DNA of 64,000 nt from Lineus longissimus (lineage: Eukaryota > Nemertea > Pilidiophora > Heteronemertea > Lineidae). The notes below the pieces were generated by a model. The model ran no database searches. It saw only the letters and a program-made list of their open reading frames with translations, and was not told the DNA's origin. The stretch spans positions 14,202,109 through 14,266,108 of the forward strand of contig NC_088325.1 in NCBI RefSeq assembly GCF_910592395.1, given 5' to 3'. This document shows positions 48,733 to 58,169 of the stretch, in pieces; the first letter of the stretch is position 1; each line of letters opens with the position of its first letter. A program made the position numbers and the translations under genes.

Positions 48733-49315
48733 ATGTTATCATCACGCTGTTGTCTTGATAGAAATAAGGGGTATCTTGATAAAGGACGGGGTATTTCAAC
48801 TGGAGCCGGCAGACATTTTGCCGGTCTAGCCTCGGCCAGACAAGAGGTGAAAATTCCGTCCAAAGTAACGAACATTTTTCATAAAAGCACAATATGTCAT
48901 CAAATAAGCTGCCAGATAACGAATTCGATGAATGATATTAAAACTGTTACCGTATTTCATCAGATTTCGATGGTTTTATCAAAATATCCTTTGCATGATT
49001 GGACAACCATGATTTTTCCCCGTGAGCGCTCGTTCCTGAAAGGTTTAAAACGATTGGCTATTGCAATCACGTGGCTATTTCATCCAAAAAACGACATGAC
49101 CCCAAGATCAGGTGGGTTGTGCCAGACGACACTATCCCATATTTGGAAGTATGACGTCACTGTATGGTACAGTAATTTGAATATCTGTGGCAACGGTACC
49201 CAATGATGATGGAGAATAATTGGGTTTTTCTTTGCAGCGGCAACTTTCCTCCGAGATCTGCATGACAACTGGTCGATATGCCAAGCACTGGAGAGATTGG
49301 CTCTGCTACGCGTAG
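48733..49315 (+). CDS. Candidate two-exon gene, unknown function (about 168 aa)
   Basis: A long open frame from 48733 would be cut at a donor GTCACT/GTATGG after 49161 (phase 0). A 76-nt intron ends in a strong acceptor GTTTTTCTTTGCAG at 49237. The terminal exon 49238-49315 continues in phase and encodes RQLSSEICMTTGRYAKHWRD and so on to TAG. Without splicing the frame ends at 49206. The last exon looks more protein-like than the first. The region has a few Cys and is basic near RERSFLKGLKR. No signal peptide, domain or family is recognised. The true start could lie elsewhere, and an alternative donor exists near 48847. Confidence 0.28.
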
Positions 49316-49319
49316 TTGT

Positions 49320-51500
49320 TCAGTGAACGGGTAGGGGGACAACAGTCGCTCGATCATAGCTACAATTTCTTAAGGAAGGATGCGGAGCGTAGCCAGGTGA
49401 CACTTGCGAAAATCATCATTAGTGATCAGCATTTAGTCTGTTGCTGCATGAGGACATGAAGGCGAACCTCCTGGTCGCCTAAATCCAAAACACCCAAGTC
49501 GTCCCTTGAAATCACTAAGCTATACGATAACTAATGTGTACGAATATCGAAATGTGCGATAACTTTTATTGAAACTTTTCCCCAAAATCACTCGGCTGCC
49601 ACCTCGCGTCTCGTACAAGAGAGACGTCGTCCCTTGATCCCTAGCCTGGATCGTCTGTGCATTTCCCTGCGTACTTGATAACTTCGAGTCAGAATCGACT
49701 CGGACATGTGCAATTCCGCCATTGCTGACTTCTTTGGCGCCAAAAACTATTTCTTTTGACCTTGTTGACCTAGATCCTAGAAACATTTCTAAAAGGCCAT
49801 CCAAAAGTTTAAATCAGCTGCTAACATGGAGGAATAGTAACCCATCTTGAAGACAGATTATAGTGCTTGCCAATGACAAGTGGAATCTGCAGCGAGACTA
49901 AACCTTTTAGTCTCTTTTTACTTTGCTACTTATTTTAGACAAAGCATAGTTCCAATGTCCTACCGCAGATGGCAGCTCTTGACAGTGACGGACTCGTAAA
50001 GATGTGACAAATGTCATACGGATTTATATACCGTGGCTCTATGTTGTATATCTGCTGGGGAGGACCATGTTCTTCAGAAATAACTTTTGCCAATGAAACA
50101 GTACCGGCCTGGCCCTTCCCGCTACAACTGTTGGAGCGTAGTGGATCGAAGCCTATTCCAATGGGCTAATGAGACAGCTGCATTGAATTCTGTCCTCACG
50201 CAAGGCAAATCACGTCTCTTGTCTTTCTGGATAAGAGAATTCCACTTGCGGCAACCTCAGCTATATAATCTTTCCTCGATGTTTATGGTAGGCGTACTGG
50301 GGGTTGACCATGAAATTTTGGAATAAAGCAGGAATTTTGATGAGAAAGCAGTGCACGCCATCTTCTTACGGCTCCTGGATCCGCCCCTGATATTAACCAA
50401 CAGCAATCTAATATAGTAACGCCATAAATACTTTAAAACGAACTTTAAAACGTTTATCCATATCCATGCATATATACTATATTTCATGCCACAAGCAGAA
50501 TTTCGGTACAGCCAGAATGTTCATTGTCGATAAACGAGTTCAGACCCTTGAGACGGGTAAACTTGGTCAAGAGCGTGGGTTTGTGCGACGTCAGGAAGCA
50601 CCTGTTGCTATGGGACAAGTGGCGCCCAACTGGTTGAACGGGCAGCTTAATGTTTGCAGTTCAATGGGGCAAATGGGAACCGGTGTGAAAGGCAATACTG
50701 TCCCAACGTAGTTCACGCGGAAGAATCATCAATTATGTCAGTTGTCCTGAGGTCACTGGTATACTGGTACAGGAAATCCACATTGGAAAAACAATGACTT
50801 AACGGCCCTTCATCGGTGCAATTGCAGAAAACAGATGCCTGAAAGAGGTGTGACCCCGAGAAAGGTGTGACATACTGAGAGATGCGACATGGGCTAGTCC
50901 CCCTTGAACGCCAGTCCGATCACAATACAATCGATCTGAAAAACGAGCTGTCCGTCCGTCACTGTAGTACTGGCATCTTAAAGAACCTTCTGTGAAGCCG
51001 ACCCTGTCGCGGCCCCAGTGAAATGTAATTGGAGAGACAAAAACATCATTTTTTTCTGTTGTCTGAATCATCCCTGCCTTGTGCGGCTGTCAGTCGCTTG
51101 CTTGCGTACAGGTGCCCAGACACGCAGCATTCCTCGCTTAATTATAATTACAGACTGAGAAAACAATACCTACGCTCCAGACTGAGATCAATGCGGTGGG
51201 TAAATGGTTTTCTTTCAGTTAGGCCACTGAAAGTCGATGCCACGGCTCTCGTCAACGCCCTCAATTTGATCGCATGTGTCGAGGTCCATACGCAGGACCC
51301 GGGGCTAGCACTGACCATATGATTTGGCTGCATGAGATAAGGATTCTTCCTTCCACAATGTGTCGTTGTGCTTTGCTGATAATGCTCTTGGCCAGCAGTG
51401 AACGTCTGGTGATATGGTAGCATGGTGTTTACGATGGCATGGCTTTGCAAGTAGGTCAACAACGCATATGACCTATTTGCTGTAAATCTGTTAGCATGAC
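49320..51500. other. Stretch with no firm gene; solo transposon end
   Basis: CTCCTGGATCCGCCCCTG at 50372-50389 is the complement of the terminal repeat of the element at 147-326, without a visible partner. Open frames here are short and unremarkable. Confidence 0.4.
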
Positions 51501-51512
51501 ACTCACTCACCG

Positions 51513-52139
51513 CTATGCGGTTTCAATGACGTCACACAAACAGGAAAAAACTGCCTTGCCACTCGTCACTGGCAGTTGGCGAGAGAAAAAAACGATGGAT
51601 ACACGCCCAGGATCTCTAAGGATCTCCGACTCTTGCCGTAACCATGGTAACACGAAGTGAAATCGTCCACCATTATTACGAATACTTTCCATGTGAGGGA
51701 GTGTGTAGGGAGCCAGGTTGGGGGAATCAGGTGAGGTACTGTCGTGTTCCGAAGTAAGTGTTCTACCAAAATACTTATTTTGCACAGTGTGGTCCCTCAC
51801 TTCCCCCCAATCTGAGATAGAGCTCGACTCTCTCTCACCGTCAACCACTGGGGAATTTTCGTCACAAGGAATAGACACATTGTACGCCGAGGTATTTCTT
51901 TGGACACAATCAGGTGACGAGTGGTACTGTCGTAGTCCGAAGTACAAAAAACACCGATGTTCTTGCACATTTGCGATGTTTTGTGTTAAAAAATAATTAA
52001 ATTTCGTTGAAGTAGCGTAGGGACTCAATGCCAACTTTAACCAGGAACAGGTGCAGCACTGCCCGCCTGGAAATATCTCCCTCATTCTCGCCCTCGGCAG
52101 CTGGGGACCTGAGTAGCCATCTTGTGCACCTCGAGTCAA
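51513..52139 (-). CDS. Longest open frame of the window (208 aa), unknown, conflicts with plus-strand model
   Basis: The frame begins ATGACTCGAGG at 52139 and runs without a stop to 51513. Hydrophilic Ser- and Asp-rich stretches (SPVVDGERESSSISDWGEV) lie in the middle. No signal peptide, membrane segment or known motif is seen. In sequence of this composition one frame of this length in 64 kb is near the limit of chance. It overlaps completely a plus-strand two-exon model (51644-51996), and both cannot easily be real. Confidence 0.22.
   Translation of the reverse strand: MTRGAQDGYSGPQLPRARMREIFPGGQCCTCSWLKLALSPYATSTKFNYFLTQNIANVQEHRCFLYFGLRQYHSSPDCVQRNTSAYNVSIPCDENSPVVDGERESSSISDWGEVRDHTVQNKYFGRTLTSEHDSTSPDSPNLAPYTLPHMESIRNNGGRFHFVLPWLRQESEILRDPGRVSIVFFSRQLPVTSGKAVFSCLCDVIETA
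51644..51996 (+). CDS. Candidate two-exon gene, small Cys-rich-tailed protein (85 aa), unknown
   Basis: Exon 1 (51644-51692) starts at an ATG in good context (AACCATGG) and ends CCAT/GTGAGG with one base left. The intron of 95 nt ends ACTTATTTTGCACAG. Exon 2 (51788-51996) completes a Leu codon and runs to TAA. The product has a Ser/Glu-rich middle (SPQSEIELDSLSPSTTG) and a basic Cys-rich end (WYCRSPKYKKHRCSC). Sequence inside the intron (51729-51787) resembles exon 2 at 51908-51975, which suggests an old internal duplication. No family is recognised. The opposite strand has a longer open frame. Confidence 0.3.
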
Positions 52140-52329
52140 AGAGACCTGCCATCAGTTCTTCCTAATAAAGTTGGCACTTTCCAAGGAATGACGAAGGCAG
52201 TGGGGTTCATGGAAGTGTGTAACCTGATGTTCATTGTAGTAAAGATGCATGACATTTGTTAAGATGTCGTGGAAACCTCAAGGGTGGTAGAGTCTCAAAT
52301 TCTTCGTATTGACAGCTTTCTATGCACAG

Positions 52330-52497
52330 GTACACCACAAGTTTCAACTTTCTGCAAATCCTGAAGAACGCAACAAAAGAAAACGAAGATGGAATTTGAG
52401 AAATAGATTGCGACCATCCGAGGCAAGACCAACGACGACCAACCCACCAGTCAGGAAGCCGAGGCATACATTACACAGGTCGTTCGAGCGGATTTAA
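52330..52497 (+). CDS. Possible terminal exon leading into the 102-bp array
   Basis: After an acceptor-like CTTTCTATGCACAG (ending 52329), an open frame of 55 codons encodes a basic protein tail (EERNKRKRRWNLRNRLRPSE) and stops at TAA within the first unit of the 102-bp array. The end of the frame is therefore built from the repeat. No upstream exon was found. Confidence 0.25.
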   Translation, partial: VHHKFQLSANPEERNKRKRRWNLRNRLRPSEARPTTTNPPVRKPRHTLHRSFERI

Positions 52498-52914
52498 AGA
52501 GGCAATAGATTGCGACCATCCGAGGCACTACCAACGTGGACCAACCCGCAAGTCAGGAACCCAAGGCATACATTACACAGGTCGTTCGAGCGGATTTAAA
52601 GAGGCAATAGATTGCGACCATCCGAGGCACTACCAACGTGGACCGACCCGCCAGTCAGGAACCCAAGGCATACATTACACAGGTCGTTCGAGCGGATTTA
52701 AAGAGGCAATAGATTGCGACCATCCGAGGCACTACCAACGTGGACCGACCCGCCAGTCAGGAACCCAAGGCATACATTACAAAGGTCGTTCCAGCGGATT
52801 TAAAGAGGCAATAGATTGCGACCATCCGAGGCACTACCAACGTGGACCAACCCGCCAGTCAGGAACCCAAGACATACATTACAAAGGTCGTTCGAGCGGA
52901 TTAAAAGAGGCAAA
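52402..52914. repeat. Tandem array, five copies of a 102-bp unit
   Basis: TAGATTGCGACCATCCGAGG recurs at 52404, 52506, 52608, 52710 and 52812, an exact 102-bp period (34 codons). In the plus frame each unit reads NRLRPSEALPTWTNPPV...HTLHRSFERI. Units 1-4 end in an in-frame TAA (CGGATTTAA), whereas unit 5 has CGGATTAAAA and reads on to 52998. Unit 1 is the most diverged. Confidence 0.98.
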
Positions 52915-53420
52915 TACATAGAAATTAAAGGTGACTGCAGGCATGAACAAGGTGGCAAACTTGATCTTCTCCAGTTGGTCAATATCTTCAGTAGGTGACT
53001 TGATCCTTGTTTGGCTTGTTGGTGATAAAGGTGTTCCTTGTACAAGCGTGAATAATACCTACTACGACATGTACGAGATGGATGAGACCGCCAGCGGCGA
53101 CTTTGTTGATCGACTAACTTAATCTGACTAACTTATTAAGTCTCACTTTAACGTTTTAAAGTTGCAGTTCAATCCTATATTGATATCAATGCTGAAAGCA
53201 AAGGTCTCGTGGATCCGAAGAAAAGATACGGGAGAAGTGTGCTTTACTTACCATTGTGTCCATGCGTCGCAATGAAGGCTTTTGACTTGTATATCACTAT
53301 AAAGATAAAGACATTGCGAAATTATTACAATGGTTGTAACGTGTTGCTGGATGACGGTTTCGTAAGTGTATATCCCATCCAACCCCAGCGTCGACGAAGG
53401 TTTTTTATCACCTCTGGTTT
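52915..53420 (+). other. Spacer between two arrays with short open frames
   Basis: Frames 52931-53122 (ending YDMYEMDETASGDFVDRL) and 53209-53472 are open and protein-like, and a CTTCAG acceptor-like site precedes 52994. They could be exons, but the splice partners are unclear and the second frame runs into the 69-bp array. Confidence 0.25.
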
Positions 53421-53421
53421 T

Positions 53422-53690
53422 TCGTCAACTTACTCTCCTCCAAAGGACCTTGTTGGGGACTCTGTCCGGTGACAGAAAACATAGCATTTTTCGTTAACTT
53501 ACTCTCCTCCAAAGGACCTTGTTGGGGACTCTGTCCGGTGACAGAAAACATAGCATTTTTCGTTAACTTACTCTCCTCCAAAGGACCTTGTTGGGGACTC
53601 TGTCCGGTGACAGAAAACATAGCATTTTTCGTTAACTTACTCTCCTCCAAAGGACCTTGTTGGGGACTCTGTCCGGTGACGGAACATAGT
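53422..53690. repeat. Tandem array, four copies of a 69-bp unit
   Basis: Units starting TCGT(C/T)AACTTACTCTCC lie at 53422, 53491, 53560 and 53629, period 69 (23 codons), nearly identical. Both strands are open through the array: minus 53408-53710 gives a 23-residue repeat (TGQSPQQGPLEESKLTKNA), and plus 53469-53774 gives FFVNLLSSKGPCWGLCPV. On the minus strand each unit contains the donor-like GGAGGAGA/GTAAGTTAAC. Confidence 0.98.
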
Positions 53691-53699
53691 ATTTTTTGC

Positions 53700-54690
53700 C
53701 TGGACAACACAATGGTAAAGCATCACAATAGTCCTCCAGCAACAAAGAGGAAGATGACAAACCTCAACGCCTAAAGCTTCTCCATTGCCTGGACGTTGCA
53801 CCAGATTAAAGGAAGACGACTTATAAACCTCCTTCGACGATTTGACCAAGAAATCCAAATCGAAAACTCTGGGATGAACGATTTGTACGATACACCGGAA
53901 CGAAGGTGAAACCATGAGCCTGTAATTTCAACCGTAGATGAATTTGTGGTGTCACACACTCCTGCTGGATATAACGTGAATTTGAACGAAGGTCCCTGAA
54001 ACTAAAAACTGTTATGGCTCCTGTTCAGTTCAGGTTAAGTTGGGCCGACTTGTATGAGAATTGGGTACTGCATTTTGCTAATGGAACCACCTTCCTTTTC
54101 GATGTAGCTGCTTTTCGATTTCACCCACATCACCGCGTTCTGATGTACATTTATCTTACTAGGTGTGGTTAATGGACAGGCAGTTTGAGTCAGTCGCGTT
54201 GGAAGTGAAGTCGTGATTGCTTTTTCTGCCTTCGTGTATAAGACAGTCACGTTTTTATCAAGGGTTGGATTCGTGTCGGAACTTCAATCGCGTGCGCATC
54301 ATATACAGAACATGCACAACAGACAAGGCTTTTAATTATTTCATCATCATTTCACCATATAAGTACGTTGGCGGCAATCACCTGTCAACGTACACCGGCG
54401 ATTGGGAAGGACGTGTGCCCCCGAGTCGTGACAGCCAATTTGGATTGTAGACAGAAGTTGTCAATCCAGCTTTCCACGCAGCTTCGATTTAACTTGACTA
54501 TTTTCTCATTTTGCTGGAGGCTGGATTCATTGGGTTGGGCAAGGAACACAAAACTCGTTCCCGGCGTTCTCGTTCAAGGAAGCTCTACGCCATTTGGGAA
54601 GGATGGTGAACGTACAAAGTGTTTGTGCAGAACGCTGAATATATGCATTTCAAGTTGACTACTTTGAGAGAAAATATCATTCTTCCAAGC
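53700..54690 (+). other. Gene-like stretch with broken open frames
   Basis: Several short plus-strand frames look protein-like: 54014-54172 (ATG, 52 codons, WADLYENWVLHFANGTT), 54364-54450 (YVGGNHLSTYTGDWEG) and about 54499-54618 (WIHWVGQGTQNSFPAF). They lie in different frames with stops between them, as in a decayed gene or transposon, or as exons whose boundaries were not resolved. No family is recognised. Confidence 0.25.
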
Positions 54691-54700
54691 TTCAAATAAC

Positions 54701-55439
54701 ATGCCTCTCATCGCTCATCTTCAACTAGTCATCGCACATCTGAGTCAAACCACAACTCGCAGAAAGTTGAAAGAAGGCTTGTCTCTCTTCATTGTAAGGT
54801 TCCAATATCGTGTTATCAAACAAAACTAAATCAATATTACAAACAGAAGACACCTCCTAAAGTCTACGCTATGACAGGTCGTATTGGCATTCCCTGATTT
54901 AGACTCAATTATTTTCAGGGAGATCAACTACCACCTGCCCTTCAAAGAAATGAACAGAGAAAAAACAAGTCATTCAAGTCTATCAACTTCGTGTCGACAC
55001 CAGTTTTCAGGAGAATCGTCAAAGACATGTACGGTGAGTGTGACCAGCTACGAGTGAATTGAATTTTGCGACAAGTGGCCCTAAAGCTGCATGATACCTT
55101 CATTATTACCCAGCCAGACCACTCGAGGTAACCACCTTTATATCCGCTTACGGAATCGGCAAAAGAACATCCTGTGGTAATAAGGGCATGATTTTAGGCT
55201 GCTGAGGTATCACTACTCAAGGATCACTACTCCTTGATCAGATTTGAAATACGTTCAAGAGCCTTGAGCCAGATTGATAGAGTACATGAAAAATTCTTTT
55301 TCTCTTTGTTTTGGACCTCTGTGGCAGTGATACTGTAATGCACTTACAGTAACCAGGTAGACTGTTTGATGGTCAAGCCTGAGATTCCTCTACAGGATAC
55401 AACACGTCGTCTGAGGCATTGACCCACCTGCTCATGTAG
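54701..55439 (+). CDS. Candidate three-exon gene, small basic protein (83 aa), possibly histone-fold-like
   Basis: Exon 1 (54701-54793) starts with ATG and ends ATT/GTAAGG in phase 0. The 125-nt intron ends TTATTTTCAG. Exon 2 (54919-55033) encodes a basic stretch (QRNEQRKNKSFKSINF) and VFRRIVKDMY, ending TACG/GTGAGT with one base over. The 362-nt intron ends TTCCTCTACAG. Exon 3 (55396-55439) completes Gly and encodes YNTSSEALTHLLM then TAG. All phases agree and the joined frame is open. By eye, RRIVKDMYGYNTSSEALTHL resembles helix 1 - loop - start of helix 2 of a histone fold of H2B type ([20 protein letters not shown]). The stop then truncates the fold, so this could be a pseudogene, a wrong last exon, or coincidence. 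Confidence 0.4.
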
Positions 55440-55449
55440 CAGCTGCACT

Positions 55450-55920
55450 CCTTTCGACATCGCCAGTGCACCACTAGGGTCCTTGGGTGCGTCAAAGGAG
55501 GACAGGCAAGAGGATCGTCATAACCGAGGCTGTCTTGATCGTCGTGCCAATGAAGACTGGTTTGGGAGGATGTACAGGAATCGACAATTATGTTTCAGCA
55601 GATTTCGATTAGCGAAGAAGTGAAGAGGAACATTCCTTGTACAACACCTGACCTCAGCATTGCACCCAGACAGGGCATCATCTGGTAGCCAGATCACTTC
55701 CGACCAATGGGAGATTCGTCAACCGTCACTTTATTCTATTTCACTGCTAGAATATTCAAGTCGCATCAATATCGGTGTGGGGTCACTCTTGTTGGAGTTC
55801 AGGTCAGTGACAAGTGGCCAAGTCAAATTCTACCAGAGTCTGGCTGGCCGACCATTAACGGTGACCAAGGTTTAGACAATCCAAGAGGCGAAATGACCAT
55901 TGACAAGCTATGATTGATCT
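55450..55920 (+). other. Downstream stretch with short open frames
   Basis: Two overlapping frames (55660-55875 and 55707-55913) are open over about 70 codons, and a donor-like GTTCAG/GTCAGT lies at 55801. They are not linked to a neighbouring exon in phase. No family is recognised. Confidence 0.2.
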
Positions 55921-55921
55921 A

Positions 55922-55982
55922 GATACGATGAAAGGGGATCAGTCTGCATCAGGTAGACTGACTGATCCCTTTTCATCGCATC
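55922..55982. ncRNA. Pre-miRNA-sized hairpin
   Basis: CGATGAAAGGGGATCAGTC (55926-55944) pairs with GACTGATCCCTTTTCATCG (55960-55978) with one non-Watson-Crick pair in 19. Three more base pairs extend the foot after a mismatch, and the loop is 15 bases. Length and loop size suit an animal pre-miRNA, but the near-perfect stem is equally typical of a small palindromic repeat. Calling it an RNA gene is inference. Confidence 0.3.
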
Positions 55983-56274
55983 TTTTCCGGAGCTTGGCCG
56001 ACCAGGCCACTTAAGAGTACTGCCGTCCACCTGCTACCAAAGGAAATAAGAAAAAAAACCTACGGTATGTGGAGTAAATGTCAATAGTGTCTGCCCCCGG
56101 AATCACTGGCGGATCGGTGGAATTGGTATGTAGCATGTTGGAATCAATTTGTTTTGGTTGAAGAATGCTTTCTTGTCACTGTGGGCCGATGCCATACATC
56201 TGTAGCACATGGGCCTTCTACCAGAACTGGGGGGAATGAATAACTAATATTTCCTCGTGCTCACGATATATAAT

Positions 56275-56475
56275 CGTGGGCCAGCTGTTGGGCAGTGGAA
56301 GAGAGTCGGCCTCATGATCAAGAGGTTGTTGCTTCGACTCCCGGCCAAGTTACAGCTTGCTTCCCCTACTGTTCGAGTTCAAGTGAGCGCCTTCTGGTTC
56401 CTCCTTGAAAACCCAGATTATTTCTGTGGAGACCGGGGTAATAATATGATACCCGAATAATAATATTCTTCTTTT
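56275..56475 (+). mobile_element. tRNA-derived SINE
   Basis: TGGGCAGTGG (56289-56298) fits an A box and GCTTCGACTCC (56331-56341) a B box at normal tRNA spacing. A body follows and ends near an AATAATAATATTC tail at about 56457-56470. The element lies directly before the candidate exon at 56496. The tRNA fold is not preserved. Confidence 0.6.
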
Positions 56476-56495
56476 CCATGTTGCCCTGTTCAAAG

Positions 56496-57163
56496 CACTA
56501 GATAAGAACTCAGTATTTAGTGTAGACGAAGCAAATATTGGTCTCAATATCTCCGGTTCGTTGGTGGTCCATCCTGTACTTTCACCACGAGTGACTGTTG
56601 AACAAACTGGAAGGAAGGCACTGGATTTTCAGATGAGACTTAGAAATGAAATTCAAGATGTTCTCTTGATGGAGGAGCAACATCTAAATAAGTATAGAAA
56701 GGTAACTCGGAGATTGCAGCCAATAGTTCAAGCTTGTTATCTTTGCTGCATCTCGTTAATTTCCATTTTAATGAGATTTACCAGACATAGAAAAAGGCAT
56801 CGTCGCTTTCACCAATTCCTTAAATCTTTCTTCGAGAGAGAAGAAATTTATTAGGTTATTGTACCAGTTTTCCCAATATTGGGTCAAGAACATGAGTGTA
56901 ACCGTAGGTGCAATGAACGGAGGAACTCTTTAAGAAAAATATGCCAGACAGAGTGAAAAGGTATTGCCTCTTTTAGCAAACCCTTATATCTTTATAGGGG
57001 AGTGAAAGCTATGAGGTTATTCTACCAATCTGACCACCATTCTTGAGTCAGGATCAGGAGAGTATCAAGACAGTGGAAAGTGAGAGGACGCAAGCGTTTG
57101 AGAAGAAATATCTTGTCTTGTCTCTTTCAACGACCTTTACAGCAGCCAAGCAATAATAGATGA
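56496..57163 (+). CDS. Candidate 3' exons of a gene, unknown function
   Basis: Exon 56496-56701 follows a pyrimidine-rich tract ending TTCAAAG and ends AGAAAG/GTAACT in phase 0. The frame encodes SVDEANIGLNISGSLVVHPV, then RKALDFQMRLRNEIQDVLLM and EEQHLNKYRK, which looks like real protein with a helical, charged end. A strong acceptor CGACCTTTACAG at 57142 allows a seven-codon terminal exon (57143-57163, QPSNNR and TGA). If not spliced, the frame runs to 56854. The exon needs one base from an upstream exon, which was not found; later acceptors (56502, 56514) are possible. Family not recognised. Confidence 0.35.
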
Positions 57164-57169
57164 AGACAA

Positions 57170-58040
57170 TACCTACTTCTGCCCCCTCTCCCCGCTAGAC
57201 GGTCCTGACATCAGAGGGTAGTGACCAGACATACCCTTTGAAGAGTTATGTGTTACTCTTAGTAGTATCTCAATGTATCTTTCGACAAGGCCCTAAATCT
57301 TTCTTCGCCGATGCAATTAACAAAGACATTGTATCAATCGTAACCCACTTTTGGGCCAGTGTCATGAGTGGGTAATGACCGGGCGTACCCTCTACGTTAA
57401 CGCGAACCAGTCACCAGGAATGATTACTGTAACCTTTTTTTAAACCGAGATAATGTTTGGATTTATAGGTGTAACGCGTGGGGATTGTAGATACATTAGG
57501 AACCATTTAGCGAGTAAATTTACTCTTTTTAATGAACGAACGATCATTGTCCTCCATTCACTGTGCCTATGCAATTAATTATCGTACATTTATCCGATAT
57601 ATAGCCTTCATCTCATGTATATGAGATTACGTTGTGTATCAAGGGCAATTTCCATTAGAAATCAGAGGCGAAGGCTGGTATAAACCTGGGGTGCCAATCT
57701 TGGCCCGAGCAAGTGAACCTCAACTGCAGACTAACTGTGAAATTTGGTGAAGCCTATTGGGGGGCTGAAGTGTCGTATGGAGTTCACCACAGGCTACTGT
57801 CCACCTATGTAGGACCTTTTACTTGCTCTGACATCGACACTTAGAAAAGCGTTTAGTCTCATCCGCCAAACCCCGAATATTCATTCAAACGTAGTAGGTG
57901 GAGAGCCAGGAATTTAGATCCTTGCAAACCAGACATTCTATCCTGGGCTCTCCCTGGGGTCGAACCCAGCCCCTTTTGCGATTATCAGAGGATCTTTTTT
58001 TAGATATATTCTGTTTGCCGACAGATGTGTGCTTACACGT
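57170..58040. other. Stretch with no firm gene; tRNA-like B box and short inverted repeat
   Basis: On the minus strand GGGTTCGACCCC (complement of about 57957-57968) is a good B box but no A box is found. Next to it GGAGAGCCAGG (57900-57910) pairs with CCTGGGCTCTCC (57942-57953) with one gap. It may be the remains of a SINE. Confidence 0.35.
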
Positions 58041-58049
58041 ACACGTAAT

Positions 58050-58167
58050 GGGTGATATGAATAAAGACTAGCAAATGCTTTTATCTAAAACTCCACGTAC
58101 ATTTACACTAGGCCTTGCTGTACAAAATGGAAGTAAAAGCATTTGCTAGTCTTTATTCATATCGCCC
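58050..58167. mobile_element. Foldback/MITE-like palindrome, 34-bp arms
   Basis: The 34-base arm 58050-58083 (starting GGGTGATATGAATAAAGACT) and the complement of 58134-58167 differ at one position. The 50-base centre is unrelated. No obvious target duplication is visible. High arm identity suggests a recent element or selection for the hairpin. Confidence 0.85.
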
Positions 58168-58169
58168 CA

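Noticed and set aside
55548-55576. PIF/Harbinger transposase N-terminus (DWFGRMYRN)
   Set aside because: The resemblance is about ten residues in a frame that stops soon after; no other part of the family was found.
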